DNA of 14,425 bases from CAYXZO01 sp964469505 (GTDB taxonomy: Bacteria; Fidelibacterota; UBA8477; JABMPR01): positions 1 through 14,425 of the forward strand of contig CAYXZO010000057.1 in NCBI GenBank assembly GCA_964469505.1. The letters are read 5' to 3'. The notes beneath the pieces were generated by a model. It did no database searches. It saw only the letters and a program-made list of their open reading frames with translations, and was not told the origin of the DNA. Positions 1 to 6,573 of this stretch are shown piece after piece. Position 1 is the stretch's first letter; each line of letters starts with the position of its first letter. The position numbers and the translations under genes are program-made.

Positions 1-95
1 TGGAATCGGTAACCGCTGTAGAAGACGACAGCGTCATTCCCCCCACCAGCCATCTGCGCGAGTTCATTGGGGGGAGTGTGTATGATTTGCATTAA
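1..95 (+). CDS. C-terminal fragment of an unrecognised protein (cut by window start)
   Basis: An open frame enters from the left edge (first full codon at 3) and stops at TAA 93-95. It encodes about 30 residues that include the segments DDSVIPPTSHLREF and GGSVYDLH. The composition looks like a real protein C-terminus, and a hairpin follows 14 bases after the stop, as expected for the end of a transcription unit. I do not recognise the family, and too little is present to assign one. The other two rightward frames carry a stop in the same interval (frame 1 at 10-12, frame 2 at 83-85). That weakly favours this frame. Confidence 0.5.
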   Translation, partial: ESVTAVEDDSVIPPTSHLREFIGGSVYDLH

Positions 96-107
96 AATTA
101 TTAAGAC

Positions 108-133
108 ATAGGCGGAGCAACCTTCCGCCTTAT
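108..133 (+). terminator. Hairpin after the leftmost gene, possible terminator
   Basis: AGGCGGA (110-116) and TCCGCCT (124-130) form a perfect 7-bp stem with a 7-base loop, extendable by A/T pairs with one bulge. It lies just downstream of the stop at 95. Only a short TTATAT follows rather than a true T-run, so terminator activity is an inference. Confidence 0.45.
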
Positions 134-265
134 ATCAAACGGTTCCGCCCTTCAGTTAACCGAAGACTACGCCCTTATCTTTTCAAGTATTCCGTCTCCT
201 AAATTAAATATCTGTGCTGGCTAATAATTCAACAGAAGGGTGATCATTTAAGGAATAAAAAACCA

Positions 266-899
266 ATGGCAAAATTGGGTTTAACGAAAAATTATAAGTC
301 TTACTATCTTAAAAGCCAGCACCCAGCCGGCAATAATTGACTTACCCCCAGCTAAATATTTAACCATTGAGGGCCGGGGAGACCCGGCCGGAGTGGATTT
401 TACAAAAAAGAATGAGACCCTGTATCCTTTAGCCTACGGCATAAAAAAATATTATAAAGACCAAGGGCAAGATTCCGCCGTACCTAAACGGGAAGGCCTC
501 TGGTGGCTGGATGCCGGCCGGGATTTCAACGAAGCAGTCAGAGAAGAATGGAACTGGGAATTACTTATCAGAATGCCGGAATTTGTGATAGGAGAAGTCG
601 TTGATCGAATCAAACCGGGAATAATCAGAAAAAAGAAAGATCAAATAGATGAAATTCGGTCTAAAGAAATATACGAAGGAACGTGTGCCCAGGTTTTACA
701 TATTAGGCCGTACTCAGAGGAACACGAGACAGTTACCTTCTTAATGGAGTTCATAGAACTGCATGGCTACAAAATACACGGATTACATCACGAAATATAT
801 CTTTCCGCCCCCAGAAAAATCGCGCCAGCAAAAATGAAAACTATCATTCGTTATCAAGCAAAAGCTGGAAAACAACTTAATGTGCACAGATCAAGTTAA
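266..899 (+). pseudogene. GyrI-like small-molecule-binding domain protein, frameshifted
   Basis: The start is ATG 266, preceded by AAGGA at 250-254 (11-base spacing). The N-terminal frame reads MAKLGLTKNYKSYY and ends at TGA within about 25 codons. The other frame, running to TAA 897-899, carries the rest of the protein, including IIDLPPAKYLTIEGRGDPAG, ETLYPLAYGIKKYY, GLWWLDAG and the C-terminal YLSAPRKI. Removing one A from the AAAA run at 311-314 joins the two into a single uninterrupted protein of 210 residues, the usual length for GyrI-like (SbmC/GyrI effector-binding fold) proteins that begin MAKLDLTK. A GTG at 393 gives a shorter open frame, but that would drop the conserved N-terminus, so I do not regard it as the native start. 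GyrI-fold domains bind hydrophobic small molecules; this stand-alone class has no DNA-binding domain and its ligand is unknown. The only visible lesion is the single-base shift. A recent mutation, an assembly/sequencing error or programmed +1 reading are all possible. Confidence 0.8.
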
Positions 900-1519
900 C
901 ACGTTTGACAACAAAACTATTCATGGGATGCAAACATATCTCCCAAAGAAAAGGCATAACACTGTAAGAAAACAGGTTGGCTAGTTAGCCATTCAGAATG
1001 TTGATTTGCCATCATATCTCTTACTGATAGAAGTGATCGTTAATTTAAAAATCCCCCACGGGCAGGGGTTTTTATATTAGTGCAACAATAAACTTCCTAC
1101 AAACCCCGGAAATTGCAAAGCAAGCGGGATTGAATTTCATCAATCACTGCTATGCCTTAGTTTTCATCTCAATATTCGAGTAGTATCCCTGTATCGCTGC
1201 CGCAAACAAAATTTAATAAAAGAACGCTTTTAAATCCGCCAGCAGCTAGGCTGGAGAAATGCCAGTCGGCGATGGAGACAATTATAGCCTTTTATATGAT
1301 AGAGCTAATATCTAAACAGGAAGATTCTACTTCGTATGATATGCGGAAGTACACGCAGCCATATCAACCCATCTTCAACTAGGAAAAACCGGCCCTCGAG
1401 CTAAATGGTATAACTGGTGAGCGGGCAGGATGCATACTTACTTATTGAGTTATCCAAATATTCCTTTCCACGACTCGAGAAAAATAACCAACCTCCTGAA
1501 GGGTGGGCCTCACTTTTAG
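900..1519. other. Gene-poor stretch with no convincing coding region
   Basis: This interval of about 620 bases holds only short open frames on both strands with no recognisable domain. It contains the terminator-like hairpin at 1047-1075 and a small inverted repeat CCAGC/GCTGG at 1239-1243 and 1250-1254. One short frame around 1073-1183 reads like protein for about 35 codons, but I could not match it to a family. Together with the relic immediately to the right, the stretch looks like decayed genes or intergenic spacer. Confidence 0.5.
1047..1075 (+). terminator. Rho-independent terminator-like hairpin downstream of the GyrI-like gene
   Basis: A run of A, then CCCCC, a short ACGGGCA loop, GGGG and TTTTT (1069-1073). 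The C/G stem with the A- and T-runs gives an A-stem-loop-T arrangement that could act in either direction. The stem has one mismatched T, so strength is uncertain. It lies about 150 bases after the stop of the GyrI-like gene. Confidence 0.55.
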
Positions 1520-1757
1520 TATAGAGGAAATCGTGTAGTTAGGAATGTTTTAACCCGTCTGGTTTCGGCTTTTGGCCGAAGGGAAGATATCCCTAATCAA
1601 GAGCTGGCAAAAGATCTGGTTGCGCAACACGATCAGGCCGCTATTCAAGAATTAGTGGACAATCTGGACATTCCGGATCGCAATACCCGAAGCGAAAACG
1701 AGTCGAAAAGCTTTTGAAAAAATTGGACTAACTTACCGACTTAAACAGCTTTTATAG
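1520..1757 (+). pseudogene. Relic of a HEAT-repeat-like conserved protein
   Basis: The frame from about 1520 to TGA 1715-1717 encodes RLVSAFGRREDIPNQELAKD followed by LVAQHDQAAIQELVDNL. This resembles, from memory, the N-terminus of a small conserved bacterial protein with HEAT-like helical repeats. No ATG or good alternative start with a ribosome site lies in frame; an ATG at 1545 is out of frame and runs straight into TAA. After about residue 50 the similarity jumps to a second frame, ending at TAG 1755-1757, with KAFEKIGLTYRLKQLL. That matches the continuation in intact homologues, where a segment like CIKVLYEIG-LTYRPELL is expected. The rest of the protein (normally well over 100 further residues) is missing. 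The gene therefore has a damaged start, an internal frameshift and a 3' truncation. The family assignment rests on recalled similarity and should be checked by search. Confidence 0.6.
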
Positions 1758-1784
1758 TGCTAGGAAACTGACCTACATAGATCA

Positions 1785-2270
1785 TTATTGCCCCCGCATT
1801 TTACGGCGAGCGGCCACTCGCGCTTTAGCCTCGGTGTAACGCCTCTTTTCTTCAGGTGTCTGGGGTTCCAAAGGGGGCACGGGAGCCGGACGGCCATGTT
1901 CGTCCACGTGCACGAAAGTAAGGTAAGCCTTGGTGGTTTGAACTTGCTCACCGGTACGGATATCTTCCCGTAGCACTGTCACTCCCACTTCCATGGAAGT
2001 TCGTCCCACATAGTTCACCGTGGCTTTGAGCACTACCTGATCGCTGAGGTGAATAGGAGCCTGGAAAGACAGTTGATCGATTCCGGCAGTAACCACGGCC
2101 CCTTCGCAGTGACGCATGGCGGCCATGGCGCCGGTGATATCGATCCAGCTCATGATCACGCCGCCGAAAGCCGTACCGTGGGCGTTAACCTGGTGAGGCA
2201 TCAGGAGGTGGCGCGTCTCAATTGCACTTTGGGCGGGGGTCTTAGGCTTAAAATTGGACGGACCAGCCAC
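1785..2270 (-). CDS. Acyl-CoA thioesterase, hotdog-fold (YciA/ACOT type)
   Basis: A 161-residue single hotdog-domain protein. It should hydrolyse acyl-CoA thioesters to free acid and CoA in the cytoplasm, with a chain-length preference that cannot be read from sequence. The family motif is clear: Asn29 and the following HGTAFGG-x-IMSWID (31-44), with Asn29 and Asp44 in the catalytic positions of YciA-like enzymes. A VNYVGRTSMEV segment forms the strand after the hot-dog helix, and TKAYLTFVHVD is near the C-terminus. The tail from about residue 135 is charged (EEKRRYTEAKARVAARRKMRG), as in many ACOT proteins. The start is GTG 2270-2268, overlapping the TAG of the upstream ATPase gene by one base (TAGTG). 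GGAGG sits about 7 bases before it, inside the ATPase reading frame, so translation is probably coupled. No terminator is visible downstream. Confidence 0.92.
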   Translation of the reverse strand: MAGPSNFKPKTPAQSAIETRHLLMPHQVNAHGTAFGGVIMSWIDITGAMAAMRHCEGAVVTAGIDQLSFQAPIHLSDQVVLKATVNYVGRTSMEVGVTVLREDIRTGEQVQTTKAYLTFVHVDEHGRPAPVPPLEPQTPEEKRRYTEAKARVAARRKMRGQ

Positions 2271-3349
2271 TAAGATACCTCCAGGCGTTTACCGGTCTCC
2301 GGATGGAAAAAGTGCCACTCTTCCGCATCTAAAATAAGCTTCACGGGACTCCCGGCTGGGGGCAAGTTACCCGGTTTCAAGCGGGCTACTGCGGGTTCGG
2401 CACCAATTTTCAAGTGGGCCAGAGCTTCACTGCCCATAAGTTCCGTCACTTCCAAAGTGGCCGGGATTCCCTCTCCATCGGGAACCAGACGAATATGTTC
2501 CGGACGCACTCCTAAAAACACCCTGGTCCCCTTATATCTGCCAAGCAGGTCTCGATAACTTTTCGGAACTTCCAAACTAAAATCCGGGCCTTGTAGTCGC
2601 TCGGAAGATATAATCTCAACAGAGATAAAGTTCATAGGAGGAGAACCAATGAAACCAGCCACATACCGATTAGCTGGATGTCGATAAAGACGTAGTGGCT
2701 CGTCAACCTGCATGATGCGACCTTCCTTCAAGACTACAATGCGGTCTCCCATGGTCATGGCCTCTACCTGATCATGGGTAACATAGATCATGGTGGTTTT
2801 GAGCCGTTGATGCAAGCGTTTCAGCTCGGCTCGCATCTGTACCCTGAGCTTGGCATCGAGGTTGGATAAAGGCTCGTCAAAGAGAAAAACCTGCGGTTGA
2901 CGTACAATGGCCCGGCCTACTGCAACCCGCTGTCTCTGACCACCAGATAATTCTTTCGGGCGGCGTTGAAGAAGATCTTCAATCCCTAGGATGGCAGCGG
3001 CCTCCTGCACCCGGCGACGAATTTCATCCTTGGGAAATTTGCGTAATTTCAAGCCGAAAGCCATGTTTTCAAATACGTTCATGTGGGGATACAGCGCATA
3101 ATTCTGGAACACCATGGCAATATTGCGGTCCTTGGGCTCCACGTTATTCATAAGCTTGCCGCCGATGTATAACTCTCCTTCATCCACTTCTTCCAAGCCA
3201 GCTATCAGCCGCAAAGTGGTAGATTTGCCACAACCGGAAGGCCCCACCAGCACCAAAAATTCACCGTCATTAACCTCCAGGTTTATATCAAAGAGAATCT
3301 GTTTGTCCCCGAAATACTTGTTTACATGCTTTAATAATACCTCAGCCAT
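2270..3349 (-). CDS. Sugar-type ABC transporter ATP-binding protein (MalK/UgpC/MsmX family)
   Basis: A 359-residue ATPase that energises a binding-protein-dependent importer of the carbohydrate CUT1 class. In order: Walker A GPSGCGKST (36-44), Q-loop Gln82 in MVFQNYALYPHM, signature LSGGQ (134-138), Walker B VFLFDE (154-159), D-loop SNLDAKLR and switch His192 in THDQVEAMTMGDR. A C-terminal MalK-type TOBE/OB regulatory region covers about 235-359 (GVRPEHIRL present). Length and all catalytic residues are normal. The start ATG 3349-3347 has GAGGTG about 5 bases upstream. No permease or solute-binding protein gene occurs anywhere in the window, so it is an orphan ATPase. Such proteins (for example MsmX in Bacillus) may serve several importers. 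Assignment to maltose, glycerol-3-phosphate or another substrate is not possible here. It is followed directly by the thioesterase gene. Confidence 0.95.
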   Translation of the reverse strand: MAEVLLKHVNKYFGDKQILFDINLEVNDGEFLVLVGPSGCGKSTTLRLIAGLEEVDEGELYIGGKLMNNVEPKDRNIAMVFQNYALYPHMNVFENMAFGLKLRKFPKDEIRRRVQEAAAILGIEDLLQRRPKELSGGQRQRVAVGRAIVRQPQVFLFDEPLSNLDAKLRVQMRAELKRLHQRLKTTMIYVTHDQVEAMTMGDRIVVLKEGRIMQVDEPLRLYRHPANRYVAGFIGSPPMNFISVEIISSERLQGPDFSLEVPKSYRDLLGRYKGTRVFLGVRPEHIRLVPDGEGIPATLEVTELMGSEALAHLKIGAEPAVARLKPGNLPPAGSPVKLILDAEEWHFFHPETGKRLEVS

Positions 3350-3495
3350 AGTGCACCTCTCGATGGTTTGAGCTTTGGAAAATCAAAATAAGACCGTAGC
3401 CCACCGAAACTGAATAAAATTTTCTCCCAAAATAATGTTGGCCTGACTCCGATGTTTTACAAGCAGGAATAATCAGATCCCTCGAGATACATTCC

Positions 3496-3526
3496 CCCGC
3501 CGTGGCCAAGGTCTCGGCGGGTTTTT
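3496..3526 (+). terminator. GC-rich hairpin with T-run on the + strand, abutting the yciO-like stop
   Basis: CCCGCCG (3496-3502) and CGGCGGG (3515-3521) form a perfect 7-bp stem with a 12-base loop, followed by TTTTT (3522-3526). It is a good intrinsic terminator for rightward transcription only. Read leftward, in the direction of the flanking genes, there is no T-run after the stem. It begins right at the stop codon of the leftward YciO-like gene, so it may block antisense transcription or act as a 3' stabilising hairpin. Confidence 0.5.
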
Positions 3527-4137
3527 CAAGCGAAGCACCAGCTGACGTCTCCCTGTCCTTCCCGCAGGACAAGGGGATGCTCGCCGGTAAAGTCAATAAC
3601 TGATGAAACATCCCGGTAAGAAGGCCCGGCCAAAATAATCAAATCAACTTTAGAATCATAAAAGTCGATAAACTCCATGGGATCGGAGGCAAAAGTACGT
3701 TCGCTGCTATTCAAGCTGGTGGAAATAATGGGCTTACCAAAGCGACGCACAATCTCCAGGCATAGCTCATGATCCGGAATGCGGATACCTACCGTCCGTT
3801 GTTTGGAGATCAACATCTTAGGGACTTCATGGGTTGCCGGTAGAATGAAGGTATAAGGACCAGGCAAATGACGCCGCATCTCCCGATAAGCGGCGTTAGA
3901 AACTAACGCATAGCGGGCCACTTCTCTGAGATCTGCGCAGATGAAACTCAGAGGCTTCTGTTTTTTCATACCCTTAAGTCGGTACAGACGCTCCAGAGCA
4001 TTACGATTGGTGATATCACACCCGATACCATAAACTGTATCAGTTGGGTAAATGATCACCCCCCCCTCATGGAGTATTTCTACGGCCGTGGAGACGGCCC
4101 GTTCATCCACCGTATTACCGTAGATCTCCAGAATCAT
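3526..4137 (-). CDS. yciO: YciO/TsaC/Sua5-family protein (threonylcarbamoyl-AMP synthase-like)
   Basis: A 203-residue single YrdC-like domain. TsaC/Sua5 enzymes make threonylcarbamoyl-AMP from threonine, bicarbonate and ATP for the t6A modification of tRNA. YciO proteins share the fold, with a less certain role. Visible features are the YPTDTVYGIG loop (30-39), the lysine-rich KGMKKQKPLSFIC segment (55-67), GPYTFILP, VGIRIPD and ISTSLN. The C-terminal VIDFTGEHPLVLREGQGDV resembles E. coli YciO more than TsaC. There is no Sua5 C-terminal domain. The start ATG 4137-4135 lies 2 bases after the stop of the upstream hydrolase gene with no strong ribosome site of its own, so it is probably translationally coupled. 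Whether it is the cell's t6A enzyme cannot be decided without knowing if another tsaC exists. Confidence 0.88.
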   Translation of the reverse strand: MILEIYGNTVDERAVSTAVEILHEGGVIIYPTDTVYGIGCDITNRNALERLYRLKGMKKQKPLSFICADLREVARYALVSNAAYREMRRHLPGPYTFILPATHEVPKMLISKQRTVGIRIPDHELCLEIVRRFGKPIISTSLNSSERTFASDPMEFIDFYDSKVDLIILAGPSYRDVSSVIDFTGEHPLVLREGQGDVSWCFA

Positions 4138-4139
4138 GA

Positions 4140-5036
4140 TTAAAGATAATCCAGGATTGGTTGGATACCAGCCTCTGGGAATTCAAAGGGGAACAAATGG
4201 GAGCCTGGAACTTCCCGGAGCTGAATTGGAGGCCCCCAGCCAGCGAGCCTTTCCTTTACTTTTGGTGTAAGAACATCCGTATCCCTGCCGGCGACTATTA
4301 ACGTTGGAGTCCTGAGCTTTCTCAAGCGCCGCCAGCTATCGGTGGGCATAGCCTGATAAATGCTAACTTCCCGTTCGGGAGAACAAACCAATTGAATTTC
4401 ACCCGAGGGCGTAGCTTGAAAGCATGTCTCAACATACAATTTCAGGAAAGTGGGCTGCCAGGATTTGAAAGGTTCTCGCTGCTGATAATGTTCCAAAGCC
4501 GCTTTTGGTGAGGGGAAACAGCACCGGCGGCGACGGGTGCGCTTTATAATGGGCACCCACTCAGGGCGCTTAGCCAGCTTAACCAGGCGGAAAAGCATCA
4601 GACGAGTTCCAGCAGGCAGAACCGGGTCCAGCATAACTATTTTGTGAAAGCGATGGGGAGCCTTAACCGCCAGGTAAAAGGAGGCCACGGCACCTATGGA
4701 ATGTCCCATCGCCACAATCGGTGTTCTGATCTCAAGGTAATCCAGGAAACGGGCCAGATACACCGCCAACTGATCCCAGGATTGCATCATACCGTCCCAC
4801 CGGGAGCCGCCACAACCGGGAATATCCAGCCCCAGCACGTGGAATTGTTCAGTCAACGGAGCCAGAAAGGGCTCGTACATGGCAGCGCCAAAGGAGTTGG
4901 CATGGAGGAAAACCAGTACCGGATTACCCTCTTGACCCCAGGAGTAATATGAAAAAGGTGCTGCTTCAAGACTTGTCATGGACGACAAAATTCCACCTTT
5001 CCGGCTAAAAGCCAAGGTTTTATCAGAATGGAACAC
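4140..5036 (-). CDS. Alpha/beta hydrolase, serine-nucleophile type
   Basis: A cytoplasmic alpha/beta-fold hydrolase of unknown substrate. Residues below are numbered from the GTG at 5036. The oxyanion region is FLHANSFG (43-50), followed by DIPGCGGS (71-78). The nucleophile is Ser113 in GHSIG, the acid is probably Asp252 or Asp254 in AGRDTD, and the His is 280 in PGSHLFPFE. A basic stretch RTRRRRCCFPSPK (167-179) lies in the lid region. The start is uncertain. GTG 5036 has no ribosome site. ATG 4979 (giving MTSLEAAPFSYYSWG, 279 residues) or the TTG nine bases before it is more likely, because AGGTGG lies just upstream at about 4994-4999. The domain begins around residue 28, so all starts leave the enzyme intact. 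The fold resembles haloalkane-dehalogenase/epoxide-hydrolase/MhpC-like esterases but lacks features that choose among them. It ends 2 bases before the YciO-like start. Confidence 0.88.
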   Translation of the reverse strand: MFHSDKTLAFSRKGGILSSMTSLEAAPFSYYSWGQEGNPVLVFLHANSFGAAMYEPFLAPLTEQFHVLGLDIPGCGGSRWDGMMQSWDQLAVYLARFLDYLEIRTPIVAMGHSIGAVASFYLAVKAPHRFHKIVMLDPVLPAGTRLMLFRLVKLAKRPEWVPIIKRTRRRRCCFPSPKAALEHYQQREPFKSWQPTFLKLYVETCFQATPSGEIQLVCSPEREVSIYQAMPTDSWRRLRKLRTPTLIVAGRDTDVLTPKVKERLAGWGPPIQLREVPGSHLFPFEFPEAGIQPILDYL

Positions 5037-5086
5037 CAGCTAACTTGAAATAGACGGGTCAGGAGACAAAAACTATGAAATAGCGG

Positions 5087-5944
5087 TTAATCGCCCATGT
5101 GGCTTCGGATGAAGGCGATCGCTTCCTCCACATGACTTTTCCAGAAAACATGTTGATGCCCACCAGGTGGGATGTGAAGGAGAAAATCTGCGGAATGTCG
5201 CCCTAACCAGCCTGCGGCTTCTAATGTTTCTTCCAGAGCAAAATCATTCTGCCCGGTAATAATGGCCACCGGAGGAACCCGAAGCGATTCATCCTGCATC
5301 AGGTCCCACAAATTATTACGTCGCCAAAGGTCAAGGTGCTCAGCAGGCGTCCCCAGACGTTTGGGAATGCCCCAGCTATGGGCGTGTCTCCGTAAATCAA
5401 TCACTCCACTCAAGCTAACTGCGGCACAGAAAAGGTCGGGGTTATGGAACAGTTGTAACATGGCCCCGAAGCCGCCCATACTTAGCCCTAGAATGCCGTG
5501 CCAGGTGCCTTTCGGAGAAACCTGGTAGTTTTTGACCAGCCAAGGCAATAGTTCCTTTACGAGATAGGTCTCGTAGTTACGACCTTTTTCCAGCGGACTG
5601 TCCAGCCACCAGCCATCATATCCCCCGTCCGGCAATATCAGCAGGAGTTGGTAACGATCAGACAGTTCCTGTACCGGTGCGTCGCGCAGCCATTGAGTCT
5701 CATCTCCGCTCCAGCCGTGGAGCATCAAAATCACTGGCCATTGCTTGCTCGGGTCTGTTCCATATACCGCAGGGGTTATTACGATTACCCGAGTGCTATC
5801 ATCCAGAGCTAGGGAAAACAGCCCTGCATTCTGGATCTCAGCCCTAATACTTATTTGAAAGAAAAGACCAAGCAGGAGAAAAATATTGAGTCGGTTACTT
5901 CGTCTCGCAGATAGGGAGGTATTCTGTGATATCAAAAACCTCAT
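5087..5944 (-). CDS. Exported esterase of the EstD / CE1 (putative esterase) family
   Basis: A 285-residue protein with a basic N-terminus (ARRSNR, 13-18) and a hydrophobic segment, NIFLLLGLFFQISI (20-33), that looks like a signal peptide or anchor. The esterase domain runs from about 43 to 283. The oxyanion loop is MLHGWSGDETQW, and WWLDSP (112-117) and YETYLVKELLPW follow the typical tributyrin-esterase/S-formylglutathione-hydrolase pattern. The catalytic triad is Ser155 in GLSMGG, Asp234 in GQNDF and His263 in PGGHQHVFW. It probably hydrolyses acyl esters outside the cytoplasmic membrane; the substrate is unknown. The start ATG 5944-5942 has GAGAGG 6 bases upstream. It is separated from the upstream cyclic-nucleotide-binding gene by 110 bases containing a 12-bp palindrome, so it may have its own promoter. 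The hydrolase downstream (same orientation) is an unrelated subfamily. Confidence 0.9.
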   Translation of the reverse strand: MRFLISQNTSLSARRSNRLNIFLLLGLFFQISIRAEIQNAGLFSLALDDSTRVIVITPAVYGTDPSKQWPVILMLHGWSGDETQWLRDAPVQELSDRYQLLLILPDGGYDGWWLDSPLEKGRNYETYLVKELLPWLVKNYQVSPKGTWHGILGLSMGGFGAMLQLFHNPDLFCAAVSLSGVIDLRRHAHSWGIPKRLGTPAEHLDLWRRNNLWDLMQDESLRVPPVAIITGQNDFALEETLEAAGWLGRHSADFLLHIPPGGHQHVFWKSHVEEAIAFIRSHMGD

Positions 5945-5979
5945 TTAAGACCTCTCAATAAAAACTCTTCCCTATAAAG

Positions 5980-5991
5980 AAACGGCCGTTT
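5980..5991. repeat. Perfect 12-bp palindrome upstream of the esterase gene
   Basis: AAACGGCCGTTT is self-complementary. It is embedded in a longer imperfect dyad from CCCTATAAAG (5971-5980) to TTTTTAAGGG (5989-5998). It lies 36 bases before the esterase ATG and could be an operator or a small hairpin; no function is demonstrated by sequence. Confidence 0.4.
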
Positions 5992-6054
5992 TTAAGGGTT
6001 AGCCTTATTATCCAATGAAAAATTTATGAGGTTAAGGTTGCAGAAGTTCGAGCT

Positions 6055-6561
6055 CTACTCTTCTAGGATCAGACTGAAAGCCGTGGTCAGCTTAAGAACA
6101 TTAAGGTTTTCTCGCTGAAGGTCACGAGCCAGCTTGCGCGCGATATTCCACATTACCTGAAATCCCAATTTTGGATTCTGTTTGCAAATCTCAAGGAAAG
6201 GGGCTTTTTCTACTGTTATCACTTTGCAATCAGTAACTGCTTTAACTGTGGCGTTTCGTTTTGCCTCCGGTAAAAGAAGGCTCATCTCACCGAAAAAGGG
6301 TTTATCCTTTCCGGAAAGACGAATAAAGGTCTTGTCGCGATTGCCGCTCTCCTCCCCCTCCTGAGCAAGAGTCAGGGCTTTTGAAATTACCACCTCCCCT
6401 TCAAGTAGGATAATTACCGTATCTCCCGGAACACCTTCTTCCATCAGCAGCGAACCGGCCTGGTAGGTACTATATTGGCAAGCGGGACGAAAAGCTTCCA
6501 CCTCCTCTTCATTCAAACCGGCAAAGAGGGCACAATACGGTAAATGTTTGATATATGGCAT
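6055..6561 (-). CDS. Soluble cyclic-nucleotide-binding-domain protein
   Basis: A 168-residue protein that is essentially one cNMP-binding domain (CAP_ED type) with a C-terminal helix, and no HTH, kinase or membrane segment. It opens with LPYCALFAGLNEEEVEAF, the usual entry helix. The phosphate-binding cassette is FFGEMSLLLPEAKRNATV (89-106): Gly91, Glu92 and Arg102 are retained, so binding of cAMP or cGMP is plausible. A charged insertion (about 67-78, EEGEESGNRDK) extends the beta-roll loop. The C-terminal helix (135-152, NIARKLARDLQRENL) corresponds to the helix that transmits binding in CRP and CNG channels. The ATG at 6561 has AAGGAG about 8 bases before it and lies 12 bases after the potassium-channel stop, so the two genes form an operon. 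The likely partner is that channel; this is inference from context. Confidence 0.9.
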   Translation of the reverse strand: MPYIKHLPYCALFAGLNEEEVEAFRPACQYSTYQAGSLLMEEGVPGDTVIILLEGEVVISKALTLAQEGEESGNRDKTFIRLSGKDKPFFGEMSLLLPEAKRNATVKAVTDCKVITVEKAPFLEICKQNPKLGFQVMWNIARKLARDLQRENLNVLKLTTAFSLILEE

Positions 6562-6573
6562 TTCACCCGCTCC

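Noticed and set aside
1073..1183. Short rightward frame with protein-like text (PEIAKQAGLNFINHCYAL)
   Set aside because: Only about 35 codons, no start with a ribosome site and no family I recognise; it begins inside the terminator-like hairpin. It may be a relic but cannot be supported.
1266..1315. Small rightward frame starting at an ATG near the CCAGC/GCTGG hairpin, considered as a small gene or riboswitch-like leader
   Set aside because: Fewer than 20 codons, no known leader or riboswitch core elements, and no downstream gene to regulate.
1480..1530. CCTCCTGAAGGGTGGGCC considered as a hairpin terminator or T-box-like element
   Set aside because: The stem has several mismatches, no T-run or T-box motif is present, and no aminoacyl-related gene follows.
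3342..3611. Leftward open frame of 89 codons between the YciO-like and ABC ATPase genes
   Set aside because: It overlaps the end of the YciO-like gene in another frame, has no ribosome site or recognisable domain, and passes through the GC hairpin.
4644..4952. Rightward 102-codon open frame antisense to the alpha/beta hydrolase
   Set aside because: Antisense shadow of a well-conserved gene, with no ribosome site and no domain.
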